Of a DNA stretch of 40,577 nucleotides, positions 15,757-25,227 are shown one piece after another (the stretch's first letter is position 1; every line of letters begins with the position of its first letter). Under the pieces are notes generated by a model. That model worked only from the letters and a program-made list of their open reading frames with translations. It searched no databases and was not told the DNA's origin. The DNA comes from an uncultured Eubacteriales bacterium (GTDB lineage Bacteria; Bacillota; Clostridia; Lachnospirales; Lachnospiraceae), in assembly GCA_900317515.1 (NCBI GenBank), contig ONHA01000023.1:1-40577 (forward strand), given 5' to 3'. The position numbers were made by a program, and so were the translations under genes.

Positions 15757-18700
15757 ATGAACGGAAAGAAAAAGCTGATCAGCAAGATTACGGCTTTGCT
15801 TCTTGCACTGCTCCTCACCAACCACTTCGTGTTCCAGGCCTACGCGTCCGGGGAGACGGAAGTTGTTGTGACGGAATCGGTTGCGGAAGCGGTCGCTGAT
15901 GAAAGCGAAGCCACTGCGGCAGAGGCAGTGGAGGCGGAAGAGCCTGCGGAGGCTCCGACAGCTGACATCCCTGCGGCGGTGGACGAAGCTGTTTCCGAGG
16001 AACCGGAAGCGGTCGCGGAGGTCACTCCGGATCCGACGGTTCTTGAGGCGGCACCGGCCGAGGAGGCGACTGAGTCAGCGCTTGAGGAGCTGGCGGCTGA
16101 GGAAGCTGCATCGGAAGAGGCTCCGGCGGAAGAAGCTCCGGCTGAGGAGGCCGCAGCCGAAGAGGCTCCGGCTGAAGAGGCAGCGGAAGAAGCTCCGGCA
16201 GAAGTCGAAGAAGAACTTGTCGAAGAGGCGGCTGCCCCGGCAGCTGTCGGCGACGATGCGTCTGCATGGTCCGAGATTTCTCATGCTTTCACGGTTGAGA
16301 ATATTATGGCGGCGGGGATTGCGGATGCGAATTTTGCACAGGCGATCTTTGACAGCATCCTGGAGCAGATACCGCTTGGCGGATATTCGGGAGGTCAGTG
16401 GTTCAGTGATCTGCCTGAGCCGCTTACGCTGGATGAAATCGCCGCGGGCACGTATGCAGATGATGTTGCTCTTGCAAAGGCAATTTTGGAGAACTACAGA
16501 GGCGAAATCGATGCAAGAAGACGCGGCATAGCTTCTATTGAGGGATGGCAGCTTCTGAAGTCGGCTGCATCGGTCGATGTCAGCCGCAACATAATTGAGG
16601 ATCTTACGGCGTTTACACAGGCAAATGCACCGACCTGGTCGAACGGCATGAAAGCCATACACGCCTCATGGGACTTCCAGTACAATCCTCTCTGGCAGTA
16701 CCCCGCAACGACCGATGAGTTCCCGACTCTCCACAGCGGAAATGCTTCTTACTCATTCTCTCCGTCACTCGCTGCGGGGACCAAAATGTTCTACCTGTTC
16801 GGAGAACCCGTCGATGCAACGATCGTGTTTTCGGCACAGAACGGGTATGCGCCTATTTCGAACTGGCGTTTTAACCTGTGGTCGACTTATTCAGCAGCCG
16901 GCACCGAGGCACCGGCGACATCCGTTCCGTTCAACAACGGGCAGAACTTTGAAGGCACCGAAGTTACGCTGTATGACATCAAGGAAGCAGGGACACTTGC
17001 CTTTAATATAAGTCTTCCTGTTCTGGTGTCCCACACCGGCGTTCAGGGATATCAGGATTACTCGCATCAGTATAATCTGATTCCGAGTGTGGTTATCGAA
17101 AGATATGGCCTTCTCTATGTCGATCTTGCCACGGAGACGCTGGGCGGTTTTCATTTCAAGAAGACCAGTACATCGAGCGACGCCATCCCGGTAGAGGGCG
17201 CTGTCTATACTCTTTACAAGGATGAGGCATGCACGGATGTCTACGGTACCTACACGACGGATGCAAACGGTGAGTTCACGGTTACCGGACTTCCGGCGCA
17301 GACCTACTACCTGAAGGAGACCGAGACCCCGGCAGGCTATGAGCTCTCCGATGAGGTAATCCCGGTCACGATCGAGGAAGTGACATCCGAGACTACGGTT
17401 GAAGGCGGCGTATCCTCCATCTCTCTTGATGCCCGTACGAATCAGTCCGATCTTAAATCTTACGAGAAAAATATCGAGCTGACGGCTGAGTGGAAAGAGA
17501 GCAACAGCGGTATATTAAAGAAGAATATTGATCAGATGTCCGGTGTCACTGCTCAGATGATCGATCCGGAAGCCAAGGCCATCATCACAAATAAGGGCAC
17601 GACCAGCTACAACACGATCACGAACATGAGTGCCTCCGCGGCAGGCGAGAACTATGACACGGATGTCAAGGTCGTCGTCACGACAGGGCTCAGCAAGGAT
17701 GCGGCCACCGAGATCGGCACCTACACAAGCCTTGAAGAGGCGATGAACGCGATCAACGCTTATACGGATGCCAAGAGCCTGAACGGCAACATTTATGTCG
17801 AAATCTCCAATACCTATACACAGAAGGTTGATGCCTACGCTGAGGTGACCGGCAAGGATGCTCCGGAAGAAGTTTCCGTTGTGCTCCCGGTCAAAAAGAC
17901 GGTTGAGGGCGGCGACGGCTCCTATACATTCAAGCTTTCCAACGATCAGGGCACGGAGCTCGAGACGGTGCCGGTCAGAACAGCGAACGGCACAGGCACG
18001 GCAGAGTTCAGCCCGCTGACCTTTACAGGCCCGAACCCCTTCAACCAAGAGGACGGCACCTACACTTATGTTGTCACGGAGGTTCCGGGCAACGAAGCAG
18101 GCGTGACCTACGATGATACGGTTTACACCTACGTGGTCACGATCAAGGAAGGCCCGCACAAGAATGAAGCCGGCGAGGACGTCCAGGGTCTCTACGCAGA
18201 GGTCACGATGAACGGCCAGACAGCCGAAGATCTTGAGGCTTCCTTCGTCAACATCAAGATGAAGCCGGTAGCGGTTCAGCTTGAGGCTCTCAAGACTCTG
18301 GAAAATGCAAAGCTCCTCAATGATGAGTTCTCCTTCGAACTTGTCGAGAGCAGCGAATCTGACGAGGCATTCACGACTCAGGGTACGGTTGATGAGAACG
18401 GTGTCATCACCTTTAACGCGATTACCTACATGGTACCGGGTACCTTCAATTATGAGATCCGTGAGACCGGTTCGACGGTCGACGGCATCACGCTTGATGA
18501 GACAGTCGCGCATGTGAGCGTTATCGTCGAGCTAGATCCGGCCGGCACGAACGGCGCATCGATCGCGACGGTCTATGTTGACGGCAATGTTGTCGGCACC
18601 GCCAGGTCGGACGGCACAATGACGCCGGCTGCGGAAGCAATCGAGACCGGTATCGAATTTACCAATATTGCAGAGCTTCCGACTGTTGACTTCGAAGGCG

Positions 18701-21700
18701 CCAAGACTAAGGATGACGACTTCGACGTTGAATTCGGCGAATTCACCTTTAAGCTTACAGCCGATGACTACACCGGGCTTGAGCTCATAAAGGGCGAAGA
18801 GGCGACTGCGCTCACTGCGGATGCCATTGCGGAGATTCCGAGCGGCAACTACAATATCATTGACTTTGACAACGTATTTGACTGCATCCGCTTCCCGGCA
18901 GAGGAGAAGACCTATACCTTCACTCTGACCGAGAATGATCCGGAGGAAGGCTGCCGTTACAACAAGGATACATCGGTGATCACGATCAAGGTTCCGGTCG
19001 TTCTCGACGAAGCTACCGGCAAATATGTGGTCGGCGAAGTAACCTATGAAAATGACGGCGAGCCGGTTGACGGAATCAGCTTCCTGAACACCGAAAAGAG
19101 AGCTCCGCTCACTGTCACGAAGACGGTTGCGGCAGGCGGCGATACGACGAAGCCGTTTGAATTTACCGTTATCTTCGATGAACCGATCGATGACCTTGTT
19201 CTCGCACCTGGTGCGGTTCCGGTCATGGACGGCCTCGATAAGGTCGGCTTCAAGTTCTCCCTGAAAGACGGCGAGAGCATGACCATCAAAAACATCCCGA
19301 TCGGCATCGGCTATACCATTACCGAGACGGCTGAAGCAGGTTCCTCCTACCTTCCGACGAATGCGATCACGGGTACGATCGCCGAGGAGGAAGAAGGCGT
19401 AGAGAACAAGGCCGAGTTCACCAATGTGATCAAGAGAGGCCCGATCTCCATCACCAAGGAAATCGAGAACACCAAGGATTACATGAACGCCGGCGAGGAT
19501 GAGTTTGAGTTCAAGATCACACTTACTCCGGGCACGGGCGCAGCGCTTGACGGCTTCTCCTATGTGATCGACAACGAAGATGCAGTCGAGGTTGACGGTC
19601 TTGAGACTACGGTCAGCATCAAGGCCGGCCAGGTCATCCAGATCCTCGACCTGCCGTACGGCACGACCGTTTCGGCGGAAGAGGTTAACGCGGAAGATCT
19701 CCACTATGAACCGGAAGAGTCCAAGCTTGAGGGCGTGATCTACAGCGGAACTGAGGGAGAGAATGATCTCAAACTCGCGTTCGTCAACGTCAAGGAGGTC
19801 GTAGAGCCGATCGCGGTTATCCTTGAGGCATCCAAGACAGTCGACGGAGCAGTTCCGGCGACGGTTGAGAAGGTCGTCGACGGCAAGAAGCAGGAAGTCC
19901 CGTTCGAGGGTGCATTCCAGTTCGGCCTTGCCCGCAAGTCCGCTCCGGAGGGAGCCGGCCAGCTGAGCGGCGCGACACAGGTGGGCTATAATAACGCGGA
20001 AGGAAAGATCGAATTCGACCAGATTGCCGGTTTCGATACACCTGGTGAATATGTATTTGAGATCTGGGAGATGACGGAGAGCGATCCGTACATCACATGT
20101 GACACGACCCGCTATGAGGCAAAGGTCACCGTCTCCTATGACAAGACAAACAACAAGCTCGTCATCGATTCCGTTGAATATGAAGGCGGAGAGGGTGAGA
20201 CGGCGACATTTGACAACAAGACGGTTGCACCGGCACCGGCAAAGGCTCCGATCAATGTCGAGAAGACCGTGAACGGCGCTGCACCGGTTCTTACCGGCAC
20301 CTACAGCTTCGTGCTGAGCCGCACATCCGCTCCGGAAGGCGCAGAGGCGTTTGAGACTGTCACTGCATTTGACGGAGCAGGCGGAAAGGTCGATTTCGCA
20401 GAGATCACCTACACCGTACCGGGCACTTACGTCTATGAAGTCAAGGAAATCAAGGGCGATGTCGAGAACATCATCTACGACGGCCGCACATGGACTGTGA
20501 CGGTTGTTGTCGAGGATGACGGCACTGCAACCAATACGCTTGGCGCGACGACAACTTACACGGTCGAAGGCGAGAACCCGAGCGTTGAGGAGAACCCGAC
20601 CGACAAGGCTCAGTTCGCAAACTACACGAAGGTTCCGGCTGAGATTCCGGTCAAGAAGACGATCGACGGCGATCCGATCTACGGTATCCCGACATTCACA
20701 TTCACGATTGAGGCCAGCGAGGAGACTCCGGATGCTCCGCTTCCGGAAGAGAAGACAGTTTCCTTCGAAGAGGCTGATTTCGAGAACAACCAGGCTTCCG
20801 GTCTCTTTGAGATCACCTACGAGGCGGAAGGCACCTATAAGTACACGGTCTATGAGACCGCTGAGACGAAGGACGGCTGGACGTATGACACGGCTCCGAT
20901 GACGGCGGTTGTGACGGTCACCTTCGAGAACGGTGCGCTGAAGGCTTCCGTGGAGACGTTTAAGGATACCGAGGACGGCGCATTCGTGAACACATTCGTT
21001 CCGATGCCGATCAAGTTCAGCAAGCAGGATCTCGGCGGCGAGGAGCTTCCGGGCGCAACGATTCAGGTTATCGACGAGAACGGCACCGTTGTTGAGGAGT
21101 GGAAGTCCACCGATACACCGTATGAGCTCGTTCTTAAGCCGGGCAACTACACCATGCACGAAGTGGCGGCTCCGGAAGGCTACACGGTCACGACGGACAT
21201 TCCGTTCACGGTTGACGAGAACGGTCTGGTCGAAGGCGATCGCGAAGTCGATATGACCGACGGCCCGACAAAGGTTGTCATCAGCAAGCAGGATCTCGGC
21301 GGCGAGGAGCTTCCGGGCGCAACGATCACCATCTATGACAAGGATGGCAACGTCGCGAAGACCGTATTTGACGAAGTCTGCGAGTGGACATCCTCCGAGA
21401 CTCCGAAGACCATCGAAGGACTCCCGGTCGGCAGCTACACGCTTCACGAAGTGGTTGCTCCGGAAGGCTACACAGTAACAACAGACATCAACTTCACGAT
21501 CAGTGAGGACGGCACGGTTACCGTGACCGACGAGGAAGGCAACCCGGTGGATGTCGAAGAACTCGTTCTGACCGACGCTCCGATCGTTGTCAACTTCAGC
21601 AAGACGGATGCCGGCGGTGAGGAGCTTCCGGGCGCCGTGATCACAGTCTTTGATTCCGAAGGCAATGTCGCGAAGACCGTCAAGGGTGAGGAGCTCACCT

Positions 21701-22779
21701 GGACTTCCACGACTGAGCCGAAGGTCATCGAAGGTCTCCCGGCAGGCGAGTATGTGATGCATGAAGACACGGCTCCGGCCGGTTACACGCTCACGAACGA
21801 CATTCGCTTCAAGGTAGAGGCTGACACAGGCAAAGTCACGATCCTTGAGATCAACGGCGAAGCTGTTGAGCAGGATGCGGAAGATTCGACAGTCGTCATG
21901 GTCGACGAACTTACGGATATCAGCATCAGCAAGCAGGATCTCGGCGGCGAAGAGCTTCCGGGCGCAACGATCACAATCTTTGACAAGGACGGCAATGTTG
22001 CCAAGACGGTTGACGGCACCGAGTGCTCATGGGTATCCTCCGATACTCCGCACGAGATCAAGGGTCTCCCGGCAGGCAGCTATGTCCTTCACGAAGTGGT
22101 CGCTCCGGAAGGCTACACCGTGACAACGGATATCAACTTCACGATCAACGAGGACGGCGCGGTTACCGTGACGGACGAGAACGGCAATCCGGTGGATGTT
22201 GATGAGCTTGTCCTGACAGATGCTCCGACAGAGGTGAAGTTCAGCAAGACCGACATGGGCGGCAAGGAACTTCCGGGTGCTAAGATCGTCGTCTACGACG
22301 AGAAGGGCGAGATCGCGAAGACCGTCTTCGGCGAGGAGCTGAACTGGACTTCTACCGATACACCGAAGGTTGTTACCGGACTTCCGGCTGGCAAATATGT
22401 CATGCACGAAGTGGCTGCTCCGGAAGGCTTTGTGGTTGCAACGGATATCACGTTCGTTGTGGAAGCGGATACCGGCAAGGTTACCGTGATCGCAGTGAAC
22501 GGCGAGGCTGTTGATGCGGCGAATAACACGATCGTTATGGTCGACGGCCCGGTCATCACTCCGAGCGTCGGCACACCGACTCCGAGTGCAGGTACGCCGA
22601 CCCCGAGCGCGGGCACACCGACTCCGAGCACAAAGACCACTACCGGCACCAACGCGAAGACCGGTGATCCGAGCAACGCACTGCTCTGGGTGATGACGGC
22701 AATCGATTCCGTCGGCATCTTTGCAGCAGGCACGCTGATCGGCAGAAAGAAACGCAAAGAAGAGGATGAAGAAGAGTAA
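15757..22779 (+). CDS. Giant surface adhesin with isopeptide (FctA/SpaA-type) domains
   Basis: A 2340-residue secreted protein. A signal peptide (basic start, hydrophobic core, cut after AYA at about 31) is followed by an Ala/Glu/Pro-rich stalk to about 165. An unrecognised domain of some 300 residues comes next, then a SpaA/Cna-B domain (about 465-545). A series of pilin-like domains (about 708-1751) follows, several with Lys in VKKTV-type strands and Asn in FVN/FTN strands, the residues that form self-made isopeptide bonds in FctA/Spy0128 folds. Five SpaA-like repeats beginning SKQDLGGEELPGA or similar lie at 1752-2265. The tail has a TPTPSAG linker, NAKTGD, a hydrophobic helix and KKRK: a wall-sorting layout with a non-LPxTG motif. 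It probably forms a long adhesive fibre. No sortase is in the window. The start follows AAGGAGG. Confidence 0.87.
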   Translation: MNGKKKLISKITALLLALLLTNHFVFQAYASGETEVVVTESVAEAVADESEATAAEAVEAEEPAEAPTADIPAAVDEAVSEEPEAVAEVTPDPTVLEAAPAEEATESALEELAAEEAASEEAPAEEAPAEEAAAEEAPAEEAAEEAPAEVEEELVEEAAAPAAVGDDASAWSEISHAFTVENIMAAGIADANFAQAIFDSILEQIPLGGYSGGQWFSDLPEPLTLDEIAAGTYADDVALAKAILENYRGEIDARRRGIASIEGWQLLKSAASVDVSRNIIEDLTAFTQANAPTWSNGMKAIHASWDFQYNPLWQYPATTDEFPTLHSGNASYSFSPSLAAGTKMFYLFGEPVDATIVFSAQNGYAPISNWRFNLWSTYSAAGTEAPATSVPFNNGQNFEGTEVTLYDIKEAGTLAFNISLPVLVSHTGVQGYQDYSHQYNLIPSVVIERYGLLYVDLATETLGGFHFKKTSTSSDAIPVEGAVYTLYKDEACTDVYGTYTTDANGEFTVTGLPAQTYYLKETETPAGYELSDEVIPVTIEEVTSETTVEGGVSSISLDARTNQSDLKSYEKNIELTAEWKESNSGILKKNIDQMSGVTAQMIDPEAKAIITNKGTTSYNTITNMSASAAGENYDTDVKVVVTTGLSKDAATEIGTYTSLEEAMNAINAYTDAKSLNGNIYVEISNTYTQKVDAYAEVTGKDAPEEVSVVLPVKKTVEGGDGSYTFKLSNDQGTELETVPVRTANGTGTAEFSPLTFTGPNPFNQEDGTYTYVVTEVPGNEAGVTYDDTVYTYVVTIKEGPHKNEAGEDVQGLYAEVTMNGQTAEDLEASFVNIKMKPVAVQLEALKTLENAKLLNDEFSFELVESSESDEAFTTQGTVDENGVITFNAITYMVPGTFNYEIRETGSTVDGITLDETVAHVSVIVELDPAGTNGASIATVYVDGNVVGTARSDGTMTPAAEAIETGIEFTNIAELPTVDFEGAKTKDDDFDVEFGEFTFKLTADDYTGLELIKGEEATALTADAIAEIPSGNYNIIDFDNVFDCIRFPAEEKTYTFTLTENDPEEGCRYNKDTSVITIKVPVVLDEATGKYVVGEVTYENDGEPVDGISFLNTEKRAPLTVTKTVAAGGDTTKPFEFTVIFDEPIDDLVLAPGAVPVMDGLDKVGFKFSLKDGESMTIKNIPIGIGYTITETAEAGSSYLPTNAITGTIAEEEEGVENKAEFTNVIKRGPISITKEIENTKDYMNAGEDEFEFKITLTPGTGAALDGFSYVIDNEDAVEVDGLETTVSIKAGQVIQILDLPYGTTVSAEEVNAEDLHYEPEESKLEGVIYSGTEGENDLKLAFVNVKEVVEPIAVILEASKTVDGAVPATVEKVVDGKKQEVPFEGAFQFGLARKSAPEGAGQLSGATQVGYNNAEGKIEFDQIAGFDTPGEYVFEIWEMTESDPYITCDTTRYEAKVTVSYDKTNNKLVIDSVEYEGGEGETATFDNKTVAPAPAKAPINVEKTVNGAAPVLTGTYSFVLSRTSAPEGAEAFETVTAFDGAGGKVDFAEITYTVPGTYVYEVKEIKGDVENIIYDGRTWTVTVVVEDDGTATNTLGATTTYTVEGENPSVEENPTDKAQFANYTKVPAEIPVKKTIDGDPIYGIPTFTFTIEASEETPDAPLPEEKTVSFEEADFENNQASGLFEITYEAEGTYKYTVYETAETKDGWTYDTAPMTAVVTVTFENGALKASVETFKDTEDGAFVNTFVPMPIKFSKQDLGGEELPGATIQVIDENGTVVEEWKSTDTPYELVLKPGNYTMHEVAAPEGYTVTTDIPFTVDENGLVEGDREVDMTDGPTKVVISKQDLGGEELPGATITIYDKDGNVAKTVFDEVCEWTSSETPKTIEGLPVGSYTLHEVVAPEGYTVTTDINFTISEDGTVTVTDEEGNPVDVEELVLTDAPIVVNFSKTDAGGEELPGAVITVFDSEGNVAKTVKGEELTWTSTTEPKVIEGLPAGEYVMHEDTAPAGYTLTNDIRFKVEADTGKVTILEINGEAVEQDAEDSTVVMVDELTDISISKQDLGGEELPGATITIFDKDGNVAKTVDGTECSWVSSDTPHEIKGLPAGSYVLHEVVAPEGYTVTTDINFTINEDGAVTVTDENGNPVDVDELVLTDAPTEVKFSKTDMGGKELPGAKIVVYDEKGEIAKTVFGEELNWTSTDTPKVVTGLPAGKYVMHEVAAPEGFVVATDITFVVEADTGKVTVIAVNGEAVDAANNTIVMVDGPVITPSVGTPTPSAGTPTPSAGTPTPSTKTTTGTNAKTGDPSNALLWVMTAIDSVGIFAAGTLIGRKKRKEEDEEE
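21010..22551 (+). repeat. Five tandem SpaA/Cna-B-like coding repeats
   Basis: Repeat units start at about 21010, 21274, 21589, 21919 and 22234, giving spacings of 88, 105, 110 and 105 codons. Each opens with a strand ending in SK, then (Q/T)D-x-GG-(E/K)-ELPGA, then a WTSS/WTST-type motif and H-E-x-x-APxGY. Units 2 and 4 are almost identical at DNA level over their first 50 bases, which points to recent duplication or gene conversion inside the gene. Confidence 0.85.
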
Positions 22780-22799
22780 TCCTTCTGATGAATGAAATC

Positions 22800-22829
22800 G
22801 GCGGGCAGCCTTACGGCTGTCCGCCTTTT
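22800..22829 (+). terminator. Terminator of the adhesin gene
   Basis: An 11-pair stem (22800-22810 with 22815-22825, one G-T pair) and a four-base TTAC loop is followed by TTTTC. It lies 20 bases after the adhesin stop and just before the ribosome-binding site of the next gene. Confidence 0.87.
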
Positions 22830-22842
22830 CTTAAAGGAGAAG

Positions 22843-23310
22843 ATGATGACCGAGCGCTATGAAATCGTAAAAAACTATATATATGATAAGCTGACAGCCG
22901 TGGAGCCGCCAAAATCAAGAAATGAAGGGCTCCGCCACATCACTGCGGTCTCCCAGTATGCGATCCTCCTCGCAAACATCCGCGGGGAAAATGCAGAACT
23001 GGCAGGCATCGCCGGCCTCTTCCATGATCTCTATGCCTACGCAACCGGGATCAGAAAGGAGCATGCGAAAGGCGGAGCCCATATGGCGAAGGACTGGCTG
23101 GATCAGACGGACCTTTTTACGAAGGAGGAGAAAGAGGCAATTGTAGGCGCGGTGTATTTTCACAGCGAGAAGGGAACCGTGCACCTGCCGCTCGACGAGA
23201 TCTTAAAGGATGCGGATGTCCTGGACCATATCTTAATGAATCCGGGAGCATTCATCGGAAAAGAGAAGGAGAGAGCGGAAAAGCTCATGGAAGAACTTCA
23301 TTTTGCATAA
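22843..23310 (+). CDS. HD-domain phosphohydrolase, uncharacterised
   Basis: A 155-residue protein with the HD-superfamily pattern: H in RHITAVSQYA, HD in GLFHDLYAYA, H in KGGAHMAKDW and YFHSEKG, and D in LKDADVLDH. Such proteins hydrolyse nucleotides or phosphate esters using a metal pair. The small single-domain form gives no clue to the substrate. ATG 22843 (or 22846) follows AAAGGAG. The terminator directly upstream (22800-22829) suggests either read-through from the adhesin gene or an unseen promoter. Confidence 0.8.
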   Translation: MMTERYEIVKNYIYDKLTAVEPPKSRNEGLRHITAVSQYAILLANIRGENAELAGIAGLFHDLYAYATGIRKEHAKGGAHMAKDWLDQTDLFTKEEKEAIVGAVYFHSEKGTVHLPLDEILKDADVLDHILMNPGAFIGKEKERAEKLMEELHFA

Positions 23311-23311
23311 C

Positions 23312-23339
23312 AAAAGCTCCGGGAAGAATCCCGGAGCTT
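23312..23339 (-). terminator. Terminator of the phosphoglucomutase gene
   Basis: An 11-pair perfect stem (23314-23324 with 23329-23339) with a four-base loop. On the minus strand it ends in TTTTG, so it serves the phosphoglucomutase gene. It directly follows the HD gene stop on the other strand and may also slow that transcript. Confidence 0.8.
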
Positions 23340-23367
23340 CTGCTTAGAAAGGAGTATTGAAAAAGAG

Positions 23368-25050
23368 TTATGCAAGGATCTTTTTGCAATCTTCGGCCAG
23401 AGCATCTTTCTTGGCCTGTGCCTCTGCGAGGTCCTTGCCGAGAGTCGTGAAGTAGGTCTTGATCTTCGGCTCTGTGCCGGACGGGCGGACGATGACGGAG
23501 GAGCCGTCTTCCAGAGCATAGATGAGGACGTTCGCCTTCGGAAGTCCTGTCTCTTCCGGCTTCGCATAGTCGGTGACCTTGGTGACGGCCTTGCCTGCGA
23601 ATGCCTTCGGCGGATCGTTTCTGAGACCGCTCATGATGCCGGCCATCTTGTCCATGCCGGACAGGCCCGGGAACTCGTAGCTGTCAACCTTGTTGAGGTA
23701 ACGGCCGTACTGGGCGTAGATCTCCTCGAGACGCTGCTTGATGGAGGAACCGATGCTTCTGTAGTAAGCAGCCATCTCGCAGATGAGCATAGCGCCGATG
23801 ACAGCGTCCTTGTCGCGGACATACGGTCCTGCAAGGTAACCGTAGCTCTCTTCGAAACCGAAGATGAAGCGGTCGACTTCGCCTGCTGCCTCGAGCTGGG
23901 CGATCTGGTCGCCGATCCACTTGAAGCCGGTCAGGACGTGGCGGAGCTCAACACCGTAGTGCTCGGCGATCGCGTCAGCGAGCGGTGTGGAGACGATGGA
24001 CATGACAGCGACCGGATTCTTCGGCATGGTGCCCTTCTCGATGCGGCCTGCGCAGATGTAGTCGAGAAGCAGAGCGCCCATCTCGTTGCCGGAGACCAGC
24101 TCGTAGGAGCCGTCCGGGCACTTCATGGCGATGCCGACGCGGTCAGCATCCGGGTCGGTTGCGAGCATGAGGTCGGCGCCTTCCTTGATGGCAAGCTCGA
24201 CACCGTACTTCATTGCCTCGTAGATTTCGGGGTTCGGATACGGAGCGGTGGAGAAGTAGCCGTTCGGATACTCCTGCTCCGGAACGATCGTGATGTCGGT
24301 GATGCCCATGTCATTGAGGACATGGGTGACCGGGATGAGACCCGTGCCGTTCAGCGGAGAGTAGACAAGCTTTAAGCCTGCGGTCTTCGCAAGACCCGGG
24401 CGGACCTGACGGGACTCGATTGCCTCATAGAAGGCAGCCTTGCACTCGTCGTCGACGTACTTCACGCAGCCTTCGTTGACAGCCTTGGCGAAGGACATTT
24501 TCTTAATGCCGGTCAGGATGTCGGTCTTCTGGATCTCGTCATAGACGATCGCGGCAGCGTCATCGGTCATCTGGCAGCCGTCCGGGCCGTAGGCCTTGAA
24601 GCCGTTGTACTTGGACGGGTTGTGGGATGCGGTGATCATGATGCCCGCGTTGCAGTTGTAGTAGCGGGTTGCGAAGCTGAGCGCCGGAACCGGCATAAGA
24701 GCATCGTACATAACGACCTTGATGCCGTTGGCGGCGAGGACGCCGGCTGCTTCCTTGGCGAAGACATCGCTCTTTAAGCGGCTGTCATAGCTGATCGCGA
24801 CGGTCTGTGTTCCGCCCTGAGTCTTGGCCCAGTTGGCGACACCCTGTGTAGCCTGGCGGACGACCCAGATGTTCATGCGGTTGGTGCCCGCACCGAGTGT
24901 TCCGCGAAGGCCGGCGGTACCGAACTGCAGGGCAACCGCGAAGCGTTCCTTGATGGCTTCCTCATCATCAGCGATCCGAAGAAGCTCAGGCTTTAAATCC
25001 GGATCCTCAAGATCGGCGGCAAGCCAGCGTTTGTATTCATCTTTGTACAT
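23368..25050 (-). CDS. Phosphoglucomutase/phosphomannomutase
   Basis: A 560-residue alpha-D-phosphohexomutase that interconverts hexose 1- and 6-phosphates and so links glycolysis to sugar-nucleotide and wall synthesis. All four active-site motifs are present: TASHNPSKYNG with the phosphoserine at S142, the metal loop DPDADR near 300, the sugar-binding FEESYG, and the phosphate-binding RPSGTEPK near the C-terminus. The length fits the PgcA-type enzymes of Firmicutes. Start 25050 is preceded by GGAGG at seven bases. It has its own strong promoter (25126-25154) and terminator, so it is a single-gene unit. Activity on glucose versus mannose cannot be told from sequence. It could feed galactose-derived glucose 1-phosphate, since galK lies 3 kb away. 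Confidence 0.93.
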   Translation of the reverse strand: MYKDEYKRWLAADLEDPDLKPELLRIADDEEAIKERFAVALQFGTAGLRGTLGAGTNRMNIWVVRQATQGVANWAKTQGGTQTVAISYDSRLKSDVFAKEAAGVLAANGIKVVMYDALMPVPALSFATRYYNCNAGIMITASHNPSKYNGFKAYGPDGCQMTDDAAAIVYDEIQKTDILTGIKKMSFAKAVNEGCVKYVDDECKAAFYEAIESRQVRPGLAKTAGLKLVYSPLNGTGLIPVTHVLNDMGITDITIVPEQEYPNGYFSTAPYPNPEIYEAMKYGVELAIKEGADLMLATDPDADRVGIAMKCPDGSYELVSGNEMGALLLDYICAGRIEKGTMPKNPVAVMSIVSTPLADAIAEHYGVELRHVLTGFKWIGDQIAQLEAAGEVDRFIFGFEESYGYLAGPYVRDKDAVIGAMLICEMAAYYRSIGSSIKQRLEEIYAQYGRYLNKVDSYEFPGLSGMDKMAGIMSGLRNDPPKAFAGKAVTKVTDYAKPEETGLPKANVLIYALEDGSSVIVRPSGTEPKIKTYFTTLGKDLAEAQAKKDALAEDCKKILA

Positions 25051-25125
25051 ACATTTTCCTCCGTTCCGAAGGCCGTTTTCCGGTCTTCATGTTCATCTGC
25101 GTGAGCAGCTTTTTGTACTAATATT

Positions 25126-25154
25126 ACTATAAAGGAAAGGAGACAATTTGTCAA
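25126..25154 (-). promoter_or_regulatory. Promoter of the phosphoglucomutase gene
   Basis: On the minus strand: TTGACA (25154-25149), 17 bases, TATAGT (25131-25126). The -35 overlaps a short palindrome, GACAA-A-TTGTC, which could be a regulator site. Confidence 0.8.
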
Positions 25155-25182
25155 TATTTCCAAAAAATGAAGGGAGAATGAC

Positions 25183-25208
25183 AAAAAAAGGGACCTCACA
25201 AGGTCCCT
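25183..25208 (-). terminator. Terminator of the DUF1508 gene
   Basis: On the minus strand AGGGACC (25208-25202) pairs with GGTCCCT (25195-25189) and is followed by a run of T. It lies 20 bases after the DUF1508 stop codon. Confidence 0.88.
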
Positions 25209-25227
25209 CACAATGCATTGAATACGA

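Noticed and set aside
16060-16230. Microsatellite-like GAAGAGGCTCCGGC repeats as a mobile or regulatory element
   Set aside because: They encode the Ala/Glu/Pro stalk of the adhesin in frame; a simple low-complexity coding tract explains them.
18532-21762. A 1076-codon open frame on the minus strand inside the adhesin gene
   Set aside because: It lies antisense to a well-supported coding sequence with clear domains. Long antisense frames arise from codon bias in GC-rich genes, and its translation shows no known fold or ribosome-binding site.
21010-22551. CRISPR-like periodic repeat
   Set aside because: The repeats are in-frame protein domains of about 88-110 codons, not short repeats with unique spacers, and no cas gene is near.
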